Of a stretch of DNA of 50,161 nt, positions 43,029-50,161 are shown piece by piece. The notes under the pieces were generated by a model. That model did no database searches, was not told the origin of the DNA, and was given only the letters and a program-made list of their open reading frames with translations. A program made the position numbers and the translations under genes. Positions within the stretch are counted from its first letter, which is position 1, and each line of letters opens with the position of its first letter. Origin of the DNA: a virus. Where the stretch lies: positions 1 to 50,161 of the IMG/VR virus record IMGVR_UViG_3300047300_000993. One strand, given 5' to 3'.

Positions 43029-43515
43029 ATTGCAAAATCTCGTAAAATACATTTACGCTACGTTCAACGTGCAGCTGTTGAAGGCGGAAGAAAAACCAGT
43101 ATTCCGCGCTTGGTACAACATGCTCAGTGATTTGGATTACGACGTAGCATGTGATGCGTTTACGAATATCGCGATTTATTCAGATTTCATGCCTAGGCCA
43201 GGCGAAGTGCGCCGGCGCGCAATAGACATGACGATGGGGGAAGACTCATTCCCCGAACCAGCGACAGCCTGGGGAATACTTCAGGCAATGAGAAAAGCCA
43301 CAGAGGGTGGACAGTTCTATGAGGGGGAGAGACCAGCACCTCTCATGCAGACAATAGAGCTTTTGGGTTCCTCAGCCTTCGACATGCATACCAACGGAGA
43401 TAGGGAAACTTTTGTTAGGGTATATTCCAAGGTAATCGAAAAAGCCCAACAAAAGAAGTACCACAAGAAGAGTACACTCTCGACGGTGGTGGATGACACC
43501 CCAGAAGATTTCTAA
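43015..43515 (+). CDS. Possible helicase loader / G39P-like protein
   Basis: 166 aa. FRAWYNMLSDLDYDVACDAFTNIAIYSDFMPRPGEVRRRAIDM resembles the N-terminal domain of phage replicative-helicase loader/inhibitor proteins (G39P family), which bring a DnaB-type helicase to the origin. A helicase gene is not in the window. GTG start overlapping the upstream gene. A polar 15-mer gives TVVDD near the C terminus. Confidence 0.65.
   Translation: MTKFELQNLVKYIYATFNVQLLKAEEKPVFRAWYNMLSDLDYDVACDAFTNIAIYSDFMPRPGEVRRRAIDMTMGEDSFPEPATAWGILQAMRKATEGGQFYEGERPAPLMQTIELLGSSAFDMHTNGDRETFVRVYSKVIEKAQQKKYHKKSTLSTVVDDTPEDF
43481..43496 (+). repeat. Polar 15-mer repeat, copy 9
   Basis: CGACGGTGGTGGATGA in the last codons of the G39P-like gene. 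Confidence 0.7.
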
Positions 43516-43550
43516 ACAGAACTACCCAAACAAAACAGGGGGCACAAAAA

Positions 43551-43667
43551 TTGAAGTACATTTTTGGGACAGCACTTATTCTGTGGACATACTCAGCTCA
43601 CAGAATTGACCCGCTGAGCAAGATAATGCTCTACGTCTTGATAGCGTTCTTAGTCTATGCTATCTAG
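43551..43667 (+). CDS. Small membrane protein, 38 aa
   Basis: TTG start after AGGGGG. Two short hydrophobic stretches (YIFGTALILWTYSA and KIMLYVLIAFLVYAI). Just before an RHH gene. Confidence 0.5.
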   Translation: MKYIFGTALILWTYSAHRIDPLSKIMLYVLIAFLVYAI

Positions 43668-43669
43668 GC

Positions 43670-43837
43670 ATGAAGCGCAATCCCGGTAGACCAACTGTTC
43701 AACCAACAAAACCTTTTACTACGGTAACAATTCGCGTAAGTAAAGAGTTCAAAGAAAAATTAATTTCCCAGGCAGAGGCCGTTGACCTCACGCTTACTGA
43801 TTATCTGGTATCCCTGGTAGAGAGAGATAGTGCGTAA
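43670..43837 (+). CDS. Ribbon-helix-helix protein, 55 aa
   Basis: TVTIRVSKEFKEKLISQAEAVDLTLTDYLVSLVERD is a CopG/Arc-type fold (strand then two helices), a dimeric DNA-binding regulator. Begins 2 nt after the previous stop and overlaps the next RHH gene. Confidence 0.75.
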   Translation: MKRNPGRPTVQPTKPFTTVTIRVSKEFKEKLISQAEAVDLTLTDYLVSLVERDSA

Positions 43838-44171
43838 GCCCCAGAAGTCCCGTCACCCGGACAAGTGGTCTGAGATACACGTACGAATTAAAGGTTCTCT
43901 CAAGAACGAGCTCATCGACTACGCGCGCCGGCATGAACTATCTGTAGGCCAGATAGTTAATTACGCAATCTTCCTTTTACTCCAGGACGAAAAGGGAATT
44001 CCGGCTCCAGGTTCCCCTCAGTACTCTCTCCCCACCCTGGAAGAGTCTTTACTTGCCTACATGAAGGGCGACACCCTCCTCCAGCCCTGTGGACAAGTCA
44101 GTTGTGACATGCAACTAACTGAGCTAGATGGCCTGAGCTTCTGCGATACCTGCAATCTTCGCATTTTGTAA
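43830..44171 (+). CDS. Ribbon-helix-helix protein with Cys tail
   Basis: 113 aa. SEIHVRIKGSLKNELIDYARRHELSVGQIVNYAIFLLL is a second RHH fold; the C terminus (CGQVSCDM, CDTCNL) adds a zinc-like site. GTG overlaps the first RHH gene, suggesting two related regulators in tandem. Confidence 0.75.
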   Translation: MRKPQKSRHPDKWSEIHVRIKGSLKNELIDYARRHELSVGQIVNYAIFLLLQDEKGIPAPGSPQYSLPTLEESLLAYMKGDTLLQPCGQVSCDMQLTELDGLSFCDTCNLRIL

Positions 44172-44373
44172 TTTGTGTTTGTAATTTTGGAAATTGAAAA
44201 TGGGCCGGAAAAGTTAACTTCCACCCCTCCCTTTTGATGGTTCGAAAGACACAAATCCCCCATCTCCCCCTAGACACAGATACCCATCCCCCCATATACT
44301 TATCTCGCCTCCGGTAGATGTATTCATCCAGAGAAAAGGTTGAATCGCTAACGGTTGTCTACTGGAGGCACTT
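44172..44373. other. Intergenic region upstream of tRNA-Thr
   Basis: No gene. C-rich, with a TATACT and a TAGATGTATTC that could be promoter parts for the tRNA. Nothing conclusive. Confidence 0.4.
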
Positions 44374-44448
44374 GCCCTTGTAGCTCAGTGGCAGAGCAAC
44401 CGCCTTGTAAGCGGTAGGTCGTCAGTTCAATCCTGACCGAGGGCTCCA
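44374..44448 (+). tRNA. tRNA-Thr (UGU), CCA encoded
   Basis: Acceptor GCCCTTG/CGAGGGC, anticodon loop CTTGTAA (UGU) on stem ACCGC/GCGGT, T-arm GTCAGTTCAATCCTGAC, then discriminator T and an encoded CCA. Unlike the minus-strand tRNAs it carries its own CCA. Confidence 0.93.
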
Positions 44449-44457
44449 GTTAATTTT

Positions 44458-44479
44458 TTATTGCCTTATCCAGCAATAA
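44458..44479. terminator. Hairpin between tRNA-Thr and WhiB
   Basis: TTATTGC/GCAATAA; T-run on the left fits termination of the minus-strand whiB transcript, and it may also end the tRNA transcript. Confidence 0.55.
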
Positions 44480-44523
44480 GAGTCCACAAATCAATAGAAC
44501 GAAAGTGGCTATTGTTCCGCCCA

Positions 44524-44856
44524 TCACTCTCCCCACATCTGGGCAAGAGTGGGTCTAATAGGTTTTATCCCTCTTTTTCTCTGCTCAGCAGCAAGCTGCC
44601 TACTAGTTAATCCGGCCCATACCCCATGCATATCAGCAGCCGGAAACTCTAATGCATACTCTAAGCACGGTTCCTTAACAGGACACCCACTGCAAATCCT
44701 TCTAGCCTCAGCTATATAGGTAATATCCTTATGTTCTTTGGGAAACATAAGATTGGTCAATCCCTTACAAGCAGCGTGTTCAAACCAGTCTTTTCTGCCA
44801 ATATACAATCCTGATATTGGTTGACCACTATTATTACTAGATTTATCTTTGGGCAT
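44524..44856 (-). CDS. WhiB-family regulator
   Basis: 110 aa. Four Cys at residues 30, 55, 58 and 64 with GVWAGL at 78-83, then a basic end (EQRKRGIKP). Second WhiB-like protein in the window, only distantly like the one at 29740. It probably binds the host principal sigma factor. Confidence 0.93.
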   Translation of the reverse strand: MPKDKSSNNSGQPISGLYIGRKDWFEHAACKGLTNLMFPKEHKDITYIAEARRICSGCPVKEPCLEYALEFPAADMHGVWAGLTSRQLAAEQRKRGIKPIRPTLAQMWGE

Positions 44857-44942
44857 TATTGTGAGTCCTTTCTTAAAGACTCGTAATTACACCACACATA
44901 AATAAACAACCCTGAGATAGTTTTAGTAAATCAGAATGTGTC

Positions 44943-44948
44943 TATAAT
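44943..44948 (+). promoter_or_regulatory. -10 element, leaderless
   Basis: TATAAT, consensus, 6 nt before ATG 44955. No good -35. Confidence 0.6.
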
Positions 44949-44954
44949 CTACGT

Positions 44955-45203
44955 ATGCCTCTTATCTACGGACAGAACAACGAAACAGCATTACGGTCTA
45001 ACGATATTGACCAGTACACAAAATGGTTCAACATCATGGATATGGACTTCCAGCTAATGCATATTGGTAATTCTTGGATATGTGAAGCCTGGTCTAGAGA
45101 TAAAGATGCCTTTATTGTCTCCACCTCTGGGAGAAAGAACACCATTACAGAAGCTCTGCATTCCTGCTATTCGGAGATAAAGAGTCTCTACCGTTTTGAG
45201 TAA
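44955..45203 (+). CDS. Hypothetical protein, 82 aa
   Basis: WFNIMDMDFQLMHIGNSWICEAWSRDKDAFIVSTSGRKNTITEALHSCYSEIKSL, small alpha/beta protein. Leaderless start after TATAAT. No family. Confidence 0.65.
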   Translation: MPLIYGQNNETALRSNDIDQYTKWFNIMDMDFQLMHIGNSWICEAWSRDKDAFIVSTSGRKNTITEALHSCYSEIKSLYRFE

Positions 45204-45252
45204 TAGGGTTGTTTATTGCCTATAGGGAGTATGAGGCATTTCGAAACTACAT

Positions 45253-45272
45253 GGCCCCTTAAAAATGGGGCC
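45253..45272 (+). terminator. Rho-independent terminator
   Basis: GGCCCC/GGGGCC followed by GTTTGTT; ends the + strand gene and faces the peptidase gene end. Confidence 0.75.
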
Positions 45273-45280
45273 GTTTGTTA

Positions 45281-45919
45281 TCAGGCCTCTTTACCTGAAG
45301 CCTTCCGGCTAGGGGATTCCTGGACAAAAGTGTGGAATGGGGCCCCAGTATGCGGGTCAAACTTGGCCGCAATAGTAAGCGCCTTTGTGCATATTGACCT
45401 AGCCTGAGTAACGGTTGGACGCTTGTTCCCCATTAGGGCTTGCATGGCTCCAAGAGCATAGGCAGAACCAGTACCGGTGGAATAGAGATAACTGGCTTCC
45501 GGGGTCCAACTGTAATCGGACTCAATTATGTAAATCGCGCCGTTTACCATCAGGACTACAGATGAACCCTGCTCAGCTCTGTGTTCTTTAGAGTCGCTGG
45601 AATCTGGCGGGCTATATCCCTGGGAGTCAAAGCATGAGCGTAAGCTTGGGATAAATTTACCCGTAATGAAGGCGTCGAGCTTCTTTCCTCTGAGTCCTGG
45701 GGTTATCGCGGGTGGCTGGAAGACATGGTGAAGAATGTTGATAGCCCTCATCTCGCCAGCAGCGCCTATCAGATACTTGCCATTTGTGGCCAGTTTTGAC
45801 GCGCCATTACCTAGCGTAGATATTTGGTAGACATCGCCGCCGTCGCCAAAGGAGGAGATGCGTGTATCGCACCCCAGTACGGCAAAGCCGTCTCCTTGGA
45901 TTCCGACGATTGTTGTCAT
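45281..45919 (-). CDS. Proteasome/HslV-like Ntn hydrolase
   Basis: 212 aa from the ATG at 45919, which overlaps the upstream stop (TAATG). After removal of Met the protein begins TTIVGIQGDGFAVLGCDTR, like HslV and proteasome beta subunits: Thr1 as nucleophile and Asp17 in the right place. The partner Lys (usually 33) is likely Lys41 because about 8 residues are inserted. Gly-rich ATNGKYLIGAAGE and SGTGSAYALGAM match the rest of the fold. It may form a self-compartmentalised peptidase; whether it needs a host ATPase is unknown. Confidence 0.82.
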   Translation of the reverse strand: MTTIVGIQGDGFAVLGCDTRISSFGDGGDVYQISTLGNGASKLATNGKYLIGAAGEMRAINILHHVFQPPAITPGLRGKKLDAFITGKFIPSLRSCFDSQGYSPPDSSDSKEHRAEQGSSVVLMVNGAIYIIESDYSWTPEASYLYSTGTGSAYALGAMQALMGNKRPTVTQARSICTKALTIAAKFDPHTGAPFHTFVQESPSRKASGKEA

Positions 45920-47109
45920 TATTCCGCTACGTACTCCACGCCTCTGAACATGCACCAACCGTTATAGATTGGGGCTACTTCATAGGAGAACTTGTGCTTG
46001 CCGGTATCTTCGTATGTAACTACGCCGATACCCTGTTGCCAGTTTTCGTGTCTTGTTAGGGGTCGACCGTCTAGGTCTACTCCGCCTTTTGTCGACGGGA
46101 TAGCGCCGTCAATACGACATAGGCAGCCAGGAGAAGCGGCCATGATTGTGCGAGCACCGTCAAAGTCTTCTCTAGTCTTGAAGGCGGTCTCAATCCTGTG
46201 AATGTGTCCATAAATCACCGAGTGCTTTTCATTGTTGAGATATACATGGGCCGTAGAGCCGGAAGACTTAACGCGGTCACCGTGGATAATGCGCAATTTC
46301 TTGTTTATCCACAGGTCTGCTGCTGGATATCCAGGCTTGTACTCAATGCCGTATTCGTCCATCCGACACAGATATGGAACGGAAAGTACTGGCCATGACT
46401 CTGGGGCATTGCCTTTTCTGAGTCCATATGCAGCGGTTGCGTTCTGTACGAGGTACTTGGGCATGCGCTCTTCATGGTTTCCTGCTAGCCATACAATTCT
46501 TGAATGGGGGGCGGCGCTTCTTAGTTGAGCGCAGAACATGGTCGCTCTGTCTATCGAGGCCTGTGTAGTCTGGGCATACGCTGGGTAGGTAACGTATTTA
46601 CCCATTTCCGGCAGGTCAAGGTTGTCTCCGACTAGTGCAATTAGCTCCGGCTGGAGCTTCTTTATCATTGCTATACAGATATCGAGGGCTTTATCGTCAT
46701 GGGAGGGCTCTAGCTGACCCTCTTTGTTACGGAAAAAACCTATCTGTATATCAGGCACGACAACACAGGTTTTGAAGTCGGTTGGGGTCTTCGGTTTTGT
46801 CGTTGTCTTTTGTAGTTGTACGGGCTTTCCTTGTTGTACAACTGGCCAAGATGGTCCGGTCTCCCATTTAGGTGAAAACTGGATAGCGACACGTGTGGAA
46901 TCACGAACTTCCGTTGGGTCGTCTGGATTCTGGGTAGACGTTTGGTTAATGGCTATTTTCTTAATTTCACCGATATCTTCCAGGCTGATATCCTTCAGTC
47001 TCAGCATGTCGGCAATAGAGTCAAGAACTTTCTTGTTGTTCTCCGAACGCTTTTTGTCGTTTGATAGCGATGTAAGGGTTGATGAAAGTGGCTTTTTCTT
47101 TTCAGCCAT
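45919..47109 (-). CDS. Metallophosphoesterase, long form
   Basis: 396 aa. A disordered 110-residue N terminus, then the calcineurin-like domain: VVPDIQIGFF, ALVGDNLDLPE, WLAGNHEERM, RIIHGD and VIYGHIHRIET. Larger than the enzyme at 6477-6980. Sits in a three-gene operon with an unknown gene and the proteasome-like peptidase; coupled by TAATG on both sides. Substrate unknown. Confidence 0.9.
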   Translation of the reverse strand: MAEKKKPLSSTLTSLSNDKKRSENNKKVLDSIADMLRLKDISLEDIGEIKKIAINQTSTQNPDDPTEVRDSTRVAIQFSPKWETGPSWPVVQQGKPVQLQKTTTKPKTPTDFKTCVVVPDIQIGFFRNKEGQLEPSHDDKALDICIAMIKKLQPELIALVGDNLDLPEMGKYVTYPAYAQTTQASIDRATMFCAQLRSAAPHSRIVWLAGNHEERMPKYLVQNATAAYGLRKGNAPESWPVLSVPYLCRMDEYGIEYKPGYPAADLWINKKLRIIHGDRVKSSGSTAHVYLNNEKHSVIYGHIHRIETAFKTREDFDGARTIMAASPGCLCRIDGAIPSTKGGVDLDGRPLTRHENWQQGIGVVTYEDTGKHKFSYEVAPIYNGWCMFRGVEYVAE

Positions 47110-47393
47110 TACTTGTCTCCATTCTTAGATAGGCAACCGTCAATTGTTTCTCTGATGCAACAATTGATTGACGGGTCCTTAAAACACGGCCTTTTTGAGC
47201 CGACAAATTCTCTTCCGACAGAGTGACCTTCGGCACACAGCGCTCTGGTAATGTCCATAGTTGAGGCATCACTCGCCATTGCAACAATTAGGGCATCCCG
47301 TGTCTCGTCATCCAGGGAGTTTGTGATAGAACCAATTTTACAAACTCGTTTACTGGTTCCTTTGGCCGCAGCTAGGAGCGCATCTTTGAGCAC
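47109..47393 (-). CDS. Hypothetical protein, possible HTH
   Basis: 94 aa from a GTG with GGAGG just upstream; a TTG at 47420 would add 9 residues. DASTMDITRALCAEGHSVGREFVGSKRPCF resembles an HTH, followed by Cys (CC, C). First gene of the minus-strand operon. Confidence 0.6.
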   Translation of the reverse strand: MLKDALLAAAKGTSKRVCKIGSITNSLDDETRDALIVAMASDASTMDITRALCAEGHSVGREFVGSKRPCFKDPSINCCIRETIDGCLSKNGDK

Positions 47394-47445
47394 ATTTCCT
47401 CCAACAGGATTACGACGCAAAAGACGTCATGTATGTCTACATGGA

Positions 47446-47478
47446 ATACTACACCATGCCCACATGGTGATGTAGTAT
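47446..47478. promoter_or_regulatory. Inverted repeat between divergent genes
   Basis: ATACTACACCATG and CATGGT-GAT-GTAGTAT form an imperfect 13-bp dyad. It contains the TAGTAT -10 of the + strand gene. Likely operator of the winged-helix regulator next to it. Confidence 0.55.
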
Positions 47479-47485
47479 GGATAAT

Positions 47486-47911
47486 ATGAAAGTCGACAGG
47501 TCCACAGAAGTCAAAAAGGCTTTAGAAAAAGTAGTTGCCTCGTCGTCAAATGAAGACACCGGTGCTCTTGTAGAAAGCATTCTTAGAACACTAGACAAGC
47601 AAAAGGTTTTCCGCTATCACAATGAAAGCGTTATAAATCTAGTTTCCACGCCTGGACGGGTTCTCATTGCCCTCATGGAGGACCCGACAATGACGCAAAG
47701 GTCTTTGTCTGTTTATCTTGATTTGAGCGAAACAATGATTGATAAAACAATTAAACAACTAATACAAAATCAGCTAATTACAAAGACAAAAACACAACGA
47801 CAAAATATTTACAAAGTCAACGTGGAAAAGGTCAAAAATCACCCTGATATACAGCACCTAAAAGAAGCTATCTCTGGTCTATTTAGGGTTGGAGAAGAGC
47901 CGCTTTTCTAG
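47486..47911 (+). CDS. Winged-helix DNA-binding protein
   Basis: 141 aa. LIALMEDPTMTQRSLSVYLDLSETMIDKTIKQLIQNQLITKTKTQRQNIYKVN is a MarR-like winged helix; N-terminal half is a charged helix region. Start at ATG 47486, 7 nt after TAGTAT; ATG 47477 is inside that box. Likely autoregulates through the dyad upstream. Confidence 0.75.
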   Translation: MKVDRSTEVKKALEKVVASSSNEDTGALVESILRTLDKQKVFRYHNESVINLVSTPGRVLIALMEDPTMTQRSLSVYLDLSETMIDKTIKQLIQNQLITKTKTQRQNIYKVNVEKVKNHPDIQHLKEAISGLFRVGEEPLF

Positions 47912-47918
47912 GTATCAT
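47889..47918 (+). promoter_or_regulatory. Sigma70-type promoter, leaderless
   Basis: TTGGAG-18-TATCAT at the end of the previous gene, 7 nt to ATG 47926. Confidence 0.6.
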
Positions 47919-47925
47919 CCTTGAC

Positions 47926-48219
47926 ATGAAGCTAGCCAATGGCCTAAGTGTCTCCTTTAAAGAGGGTTCAAGCACCCACTACGTTCTCCAGTACCTTAAA
48001 TTCTCTGGAGGTGTAGCAGACGTTACTAAGTCTGCAGATTTGTTCCGTGGAAAAATTCAGGACAAAAACAAAGCCAAGAGGGCCGCTGCCGTTCTAGTCA
48101 AAGACGGGTGCATTCAGCACGTTAAGGACAACACCTACAGAATGACCAGAAAGGGGCTAGAGGTTTTCACCGGAATAGTCCAGCAGCGTGCTGCGGTCAG
48201 GGTTGAACGTCCAGACTGA
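47926..48219 (+). CDS. Winged-helix-like protein, 97 aa
   Basis: THYVLQYLKFSGGVADVTKSADLFRGKIQDKNKAKRAAAVLVKDGCIQHVKDNTYRMTRKGLEVF reads as a wHTH domain with a wing ending in RMT. Leaderless from its own promoter. Probably a second regulator. Confidence 0.65.
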   Translation: MKLANGLSVSFKEGSSTHYVLQYLKFSGGVADVTKSADLFRGKIQDKNKAKRAAAVLVKDGCIQHVKDNTYRMTRKGLEVFTGIVQQRAAVRVERPD

Positions 48220-48526
48220 CAAGCCAGGCACTAAACACCTCATCTGCCAGCGGCATGAACCAAACCTGGCATGACTCGACATCTCTAGGATTTCCACTGA
48301 GGGTCCAACATATGTCTAGAGACTTTTCTGCATAGCATGAGCCGACGTTGCATTCCATACCAAAACGGCCCGCAAACCACTTGACGGCACAACCGTATCC
48401 ATCAAGGAAACATTCACCATCGTTCCCGTGGGGGCAATGTACGGATTCAATCTCTATCTCGGATTTAACAATCTTGAGGATTATCTTATGGCCATCGTTA
48501 TGCCACATCATCTCATCAAGTGCCAT
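48197..48526 (-). CDS. Hypothetical protein, 109 aa
   Basis: Six Cys and a HCPHGNDGECFLDGYGC segment. Overlaps the convergent gene by 23 nt. Known to me only as a hypothetical actinophage type. Function unknown. Confidence 0.65.
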   Translation of the reverse strand: MALDEMMWHNDGHKIILKIVKSEIEIESVHCPHGNDGECFLDGYGCAVKWFAGRFGMECNVGSCYAEKSLDICWTLSGNPRDVESCQVWFMPLADEVFSAWLVSLDVQP

Positions 48527-48617
48527 GTGAATTCCCGTTTGGATAAATTTGAAATTTTTAGCGCATCACTTAACAGCAGCGATTAGCTAGACACAAAATA
48601 GCACTATTAAGTTTGTA

Positions 48618-48923
48618 TTAGGCGTCAGCAGTTGACCGTTTTTTAGTAGTCTTCGCTACTTCTACTTCAGAATCGGCGACAGCTCCGCGTTTGTCAAAAC
48701 GCGAAAACACAGAGTTTATTTCACTAAGGGTTAGTTGACCGTCATCTAGAAATGCCCGTGATAGACCCTCTACAACGGTTGCAACGCCAGCAATGCCGGC
48801 CATAATTACGGCTTTCGCCATACTTACGCCAGCTATTGCCCCGGCACCAACCACGCTAAGTCCTGAAGCAGCAAAAGTAGCGAGTATGCGCAACAGGACG
48901 TTAGCGAGGATGCCCTTTTTCAT
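48618..48923 (-). CDS. Holin-like protein
   Basis: 101 aa. LRILATFAASGLSVVGAGAIAGVSMAKAVIMAGIAGVATVVEGLSRAF gives two membrane helices with the Gly/Ala-rich pattern of the r1t-type holins, then a charged tail. Start overlaps the stop before it (TAATG). With its neighbours it forms the lysis cassette; it would permeabilise the membrane to release the endolysin. Confidence 0.75.
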   Translation of the reverse strand: MKKGILANVLLRILATFAASGLSVVGAGAIAGVSMAKAVIMAGIAGVATVVEGLSRAFLDDGQLTLSEINSVFSRFDKRGAVADSEVEVAKTTKKRSTADA

Positions 48924-49144
48924 TACAGCTCAGGAGCCTCTTCTGATTTCTCTGGCTCAGCATCGACTGTAGTCTCTTCGGCTTTTGGCTCTTCAACAGA
49001 TGGAGCTGGCTCTTCGGCGACGGGAGCCTCTACTTTGTCGGCTTCCTTCTTCTTCTTTGCCGGCTTTTCCTTAACTTCGACATTCTGGACAGCATTAACG
49101 CCAGACTTCTTTGCCGCTCTCTCTTCTGGGGTTAGCTTTCTCAC
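48923..49144 (-). CDS. Low-complexity acidic/basic protein
   Basis: 73 aa, Lys/Glu/Ala/Pro repeats (KEKPAKKKKEADKVEAPVAEEPAPSVEEP). Disordered. Part of the lysis operon; overlaps both neighbours. Confidence 0.6.
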   Translation of the reverse strand: MRKLTPEERAAKKSGVNAVQNVEVKEKPAKKKKEADKVEAPVAEEPAPSVEEPKAEETTVDAEPEKSEEAPEL

Positions 49145-49428
49145 AGTGTTTCCTCGTCTTCCTTTGTCTCTTCTTTTACTTCCTCGGGCTGAATTGCTTT
49201 GTTCTCCAGCACCGGTGGGAATACTTCTTTTTCAGGGGTTGGCTCAACATCGACAGGAGCTTCTGCGGCTGCCTGCTCTGCTGCCTTCTTTGACTTCTTT
49301 GCCTCTTCTTTAAAGGTCTTGAGTTCCTGCTCCTTGTGAGTAATAAGCGCTTCCGTCACCGCCTTTGCAGGTGTACCGCGCTTTGCAAGCTCAGCTTGGC
49401 GGGCTTTAAATAGTGGATTGTCACTCAT
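49141..49428 (-). CDS. Charged helical protein, 95 aa
   Basis: LFKARQAELAKRGTPAKAVTEALITHKEQELKTFKEEAKKSKKAAEQAAAEA; coiled-coil/disordered with an acidic end. Overlaps both neighbours. Function unknown. Confidence 0.65.
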   Translation of the reverse strand: MSDNPLFKARQAELAKRGTPAKAVTEALITHKEQELKTFKEEAKKSKKAAEQAAAEAPVDVEPTPEKEVFPPVLENKAIQPEEVKEETKEDEETL

Positions 49429-49669
49429 TTGGCTCTCCTGTTTCCTCAGTCACTATTTTAGATGATTGTTCAGCACACCTAAGTGAACAAAGATAATCAT
49501 TGCCCTTCAAGCGAACCATTCCTCGAACAAGCGACCTTCCGCAATGGGTACATACCGCCTTGGCTGTTTTCATGCCAAAAAACTTGACAGATATACCGTA
49601 TATCTCCGGGTCAAGAACAGCCTGCTTTGCCTGTCCAGCCATTGGCTTTGCTGGCTTCTTTCCGGCCAT
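49421..49669 (-). CDS. Zinc-ribbon-like protein, 82 aa
   Basis: CTHCGRSLVRGMVRLKGNDYLCSLRCAEQ is a two-Cys-pair zinc site; the N terminus is basic. In the lysis operon; role unknown. Confidence 0.65.
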   Translation of the reverse strand: MAGKKPAKPMAGQAKQAVLDPEIYGISVKFFGMKTAKAVCTHCGRSLVRGMVRLKGNDYLCSLRCAEQSSKIVTEETGEPNE

Positions 49670-49896
49670 TAGACATCACCTCTTGCATGGTCATTAATAT
49701 GACGGTCAAGTTTTTCTTCGTTCCTGACAACAGTTTGCTCAATTCTGTCAATTGAGCGACCAAGGCTTTTTCCAACGATGTCAAGTTTTTCGGAAACTAC
49801 GTTGTGGTCGGCCTTATTTTCTCTTCTGCCCTTTTCAACAAGGGCAACAAGTACGGCACCAACAACAGTGATTAGAGCGACAGTTATCTGCTCCAC
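49669..49896 (-). CDS. DUF2746-like small membrane protein
   Basis: 75 aa from GTG. One membrane helix (ITVALITVVGAVLVALVEKG) then a long amphipathic helix ending DRHINDHARGDV. Matches DUF2746-type proteins that sit beside holins in actinophages. A possible second holin or anti-holin. Confidence 0.75.
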   Translation of the reverse strand: MEQITVALITVVGAVLVALVEKGRRENKADHNVVSEKLDIVGKSLGRSIDRIEQTVVRNEEKLDRHINDHARGDV

Positions 49897-49902
49897 TTTG
49901 AA

Positions 49903-50161
49903 TCATGCACCAGGCTTTGGAAGCGCGCGCCATGCTGCTTCGAATTTTGCAGCATCTTTTGCCATTTCTGGAGAAAGTTCCGCATGCAACCAGTGGCCGC
50001 CTTGCGAACCAGCATTATCTTTTTCGTTATAAATTTTTACGCCTTTTTCGCCTTCACCGCGCGAGCAGCGATATCCGCGACCCCAGCCAGCCTCTTTGTC
50101 GGCCTTGTCTGCGTCATATGCATAATCGTGTAGTTCCTCAATGCCTAGAGCCGCGCTATTC
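49903..50161 (-). CDS. Incomplete gene, probably lysis or structural
   Basis: Only the last 85 residues are in the window (NSAALGIEELHDYAYDADKADKEAGWGRGYRCSRGEGEKG through ELSPEMAKDAAKFEAAWRALPKPGA). It is the first gene before the holin group, so it could be an endolysin tail or a tail protein, but no catalytic residue is visible. Confidence 0.55.
   Translation of the reverse strand, partial: NSAALGIEELHDYAYDADKADKEAGWGRGYRCSRGEGEKGVKIYNEKDNAGSQGGHWLHAELSPEMAKDAAKFEAAWRALPKPGA

Noticed and set aside
45216-45407. 63-codon plus-strand ORF
   Set aside because: Begins inside a rho-independent terminator and is antisense to the peptidase gene end.

Overview
The window is a segment of an actinobacteriophage genome, from a tailed and probably temperate or plasmid-like phage. 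The evidence is two WhiB-type iron-sulfur proteins, a ThyX thymidylate synthase, a DUF732 lipoprotein, an Rpf-like muralytic enzyme, a holin cassette with DUF2746-like protein, several tRNAs, about 125 tightly packed mostly tiny genes, and many genes with actinobacterial-style leaderless starts. No host gene block is visible. All motif and copy counts were made by eye.

Layout. 1-12.2 kb: mixed-strand nucleotide and DNA metabolism: SSB, dCMP deaminase, ThyX, a two-domain peptidoglycan lyase, a metallophosphoesterase, a DUF932 protein and a SMARCAL1-like SNF2 helicase. It also holds a tRNA cluster (Arg, Pro, Leu and one aberrant tRNA-like element), a candidate structured RNA, and an array of A-tracts spaced 31-32 bp next to ssb. 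12.3-36.4 kb: a long accessory region of small, mostly unknown + strand genes, arranged as repeated cassettes: terminator hairpin, a shared promoter (core ACTTGTYGGGTTGGGTAAG, then TANNNT), then one to four overlapping genes. The first ATG/GTG usually lies 6-7 nt after the -10 box, so these mRNAs should be leaderless. 36.4-39.1 kb: a MoxR-like AAA ATPase with a VWA partner. 39.1-44.2 kb: a different style (no cassette promoters), with a DUF1599-like protein, a TVGYGD potassium channel, a possible helicase-loader/G39P-like protein and two ribbon-helix-helix regulators. 44.4-50.2 kb: tRNA-Thr, WhiB, a proteasome-like Ntn hydrolase, a second phosphoesterase, two winged-helix-like regulators and, at the right end, a minus-strand lysis cassette (holin, DUF2746-like protein, an incomplete final gene).

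Most striking: (1) three perfect 16-bp parS (ParB-binding) sites lie between cassettes at 19.2, 20.7 and 24.2 kb, with no parB visible here, suggesting use or titration of host ParB; (2) about 38 copies of one promoter, coupled to a recurrent AACAGCGA element just downstream of the start and to terminator hairpins with a recurrent CGGGGCT core, form a repeated expression cassette; (3) a polar 15-mer, GACGGTGGTGGATGA, recurs nine times from 26 to 43.5 kb on one strand regardless of gene direction; (4) a phage potassium channel and a phage proteasome-like peptidase. Functions of most small genes are unknown and are described only by what is visible.
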